A stretch of 5,552 bases of DNA from Acidobacteriota bacterium. GTDB lineage: Bacteria > Acidobacteriota > Terriglobia > Terriglobales > Acidobacteriaceae. Shown piece after piece: positions 5,022 to 5,552 of the stretch. Both the position numbers and the translations under genes were made by a program. The first letter of the stretch is position 1; every line of letters starts with the position of its first letter. The stretch lies in NCBI GenBank assembly GCA_021851465.1, contig JAJZDL010000184.1:1-5552 (forward strand), in the 5' to 3' direction. The notes below the pieces were generated by a model. It searched no databases, was not told where the DNA came from, and was given only the letters and a program-made list of their open reading frames with translations.

Positions 5022-5552
5022 TCATGGCCGGTCGCCTCGGCCCACGCGCCAGTTCCACACCATTCCGCCCAGGATGGTGCGGCCCTGCATGGGCACACCG
5101 ACGATCTCCTCGTAGCCCGTTCCGGCCAGGTTCAGCAGCCGCAGGTACGGACGGATGCGCCCCGTACTGCGCGCCAGGCCCGCGTCCCACAGCGGATAGG
5201 CCGTGTACCCGGTCTTCTGCACCACGTTCACCTGCGTGTACGCGGAGATCCCGCGTCCCCACGCGCCGGGCAACTGCCCGTTCCAGCCGAAGATAGCGTT
5301 CTGCGCCGCATAGTTGAACGCGTACTCCGAGAGGTAGTTCGGCGGCAGATTGCCGGAGTGCGCCGCCGTGTAGCTGAGGTCGAGCTGCTGCGTCTCGCTC
5401 AGATGGAAGCGCACGTCCGTCTCCGCGCCGCTGATGTTCAGCGTCGGCACGTTGACCGCCTGCCACTGCTCGCCGGCGTACAGTGGCAGCGTCTTCGAGT
5501 AGTCGATGGCGTTGGTCTCCTGCAAACGAAACCCCGCAGCCGTCAGCAGATC
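5022..5552 (-). CDS. TonB-dependent receptor, C-terminal barrel fragment (N-terminus outside window)
   Basis: The frame is open from the right edge to a TGA at 5024-5022 and gives 176 residues. It shows alternating beta-strand patterns typical of outer-membrane receptors: TDVRFHLSETQQLDLSYTAA, then strands with GRGISAYTQVNVVQ and IRPYLRLLNLAGTGYEEIVG, and a last strand around GRTILGGMVWNWRV. The loop YEEIVGVPMQGRTILGG recalls the end of BtuB/vitamin B12-type and related receptors (YEEI-x-G-x-P-x-x-GR). Such proteins import siderophores, cobalamin or sugars through the outer membrane using TonB energy. The plug domain and TonB box are off the window, so the substrate is unknown. The protein ends seven residues after the last strand (GRGDRP) and lacks a terminal aromatic. 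It is about 300 nt upstream of the sugar operon and is probably a separate unit. Confidence 0.85.
   Translation of the reverse strand, partial: DLLTAAGFRLQETNAIDYSKTLPLYAGEQWQAVNVPTLNISGAETDVRFHLSETQQLDLSYTAAHSGNLPPNYLSEYAFNYAAQNAIFGWNGQLPGAWGRGISAYTQVNVVQKTGYTAYPLWDAGLARSTGRIRPYLRLLNLAGTGYEEIVGVPMQGRTILGGMVWNWRVGRGDRP

Noticed and set aside
4751..5098. 115-residue minus-strand frame between the receptor and the GT2 gene
   Set aside because: It overlaps the end of the receptor gene, has no good ribosome binding site that I can see, and its composition looks random.

Overview
The window looks like a piece of an acidobacterial chromosome (Terriglobia / Acidobacteriaceae type). This is inferred from the high GC content, a TonB-dependent receptor, and two intergenic repeats of the GTCATTCTG...AGAATCC kind that I associate with that group. 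No rRNA or marker gene is present, so the placement is tentative.

Layout from left to right. Positions 1-219 (+) hold the C-terminal end of an IS5-family transposase, cut by the window edge. Positions 220-581 have no gene. They carry an inverted repeat of about 21 bp per arm (236-256 and 413-433) that encloses the two short hairpin repeats. Positions 582-4713 are one block of four minus-strand genes, read from high to low coordinates: a GT2 membrane-anchored glycosyltransferase (GtrB/ArnC/DPM1-like), a GmhA-like sedoheptulose-7-phosphate isomerase, an extended-SDR nucleotide-sugar epimerase/dehydratase, and RfbH (CDP-4-keto-6-deoxy-D-glucose 3-dehydrase). Positions 4714-5021 have no convincing gene. 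Positions 5022-5552 (-) are the C-terminal barrel end of a TonB-dependent receptor that continues past the right edge.

The four genes look like an operon for surface-polysaccharide sugars. Gaps are 22 nt (with the preferred isomerase start), 1 nt and 62 nt. RfbH has the full set of residues that define it: His in place of the PLP lysine, and the C-x-C-x7-C plus upstream Cys iron-sulfur ligands. It should remove the C3 hydroxyl of a CDP-4-keto-6-deoxyhexose. The neighbouring SDR is a reasonable candidate for the C4 reductase that finishes a 3,6-dideoxyhexose. The GT2 enzyme probably loads a sugar onto a polyprenyl phosphate at the inner membrane. The isomerase points to a heptose branch. The earlier CDP-sugar enzymes (RfbF, RfbG) and the reductase partner of RfbH are not in this window.

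I see no clearly new biological system. The points most worth a second look are a likely ATC start codon on the isomerase gene, the mix of 3,6-dideoxyhexose and heptose functions in one short operon, and the composite inverted-repeat element next to the IS end.
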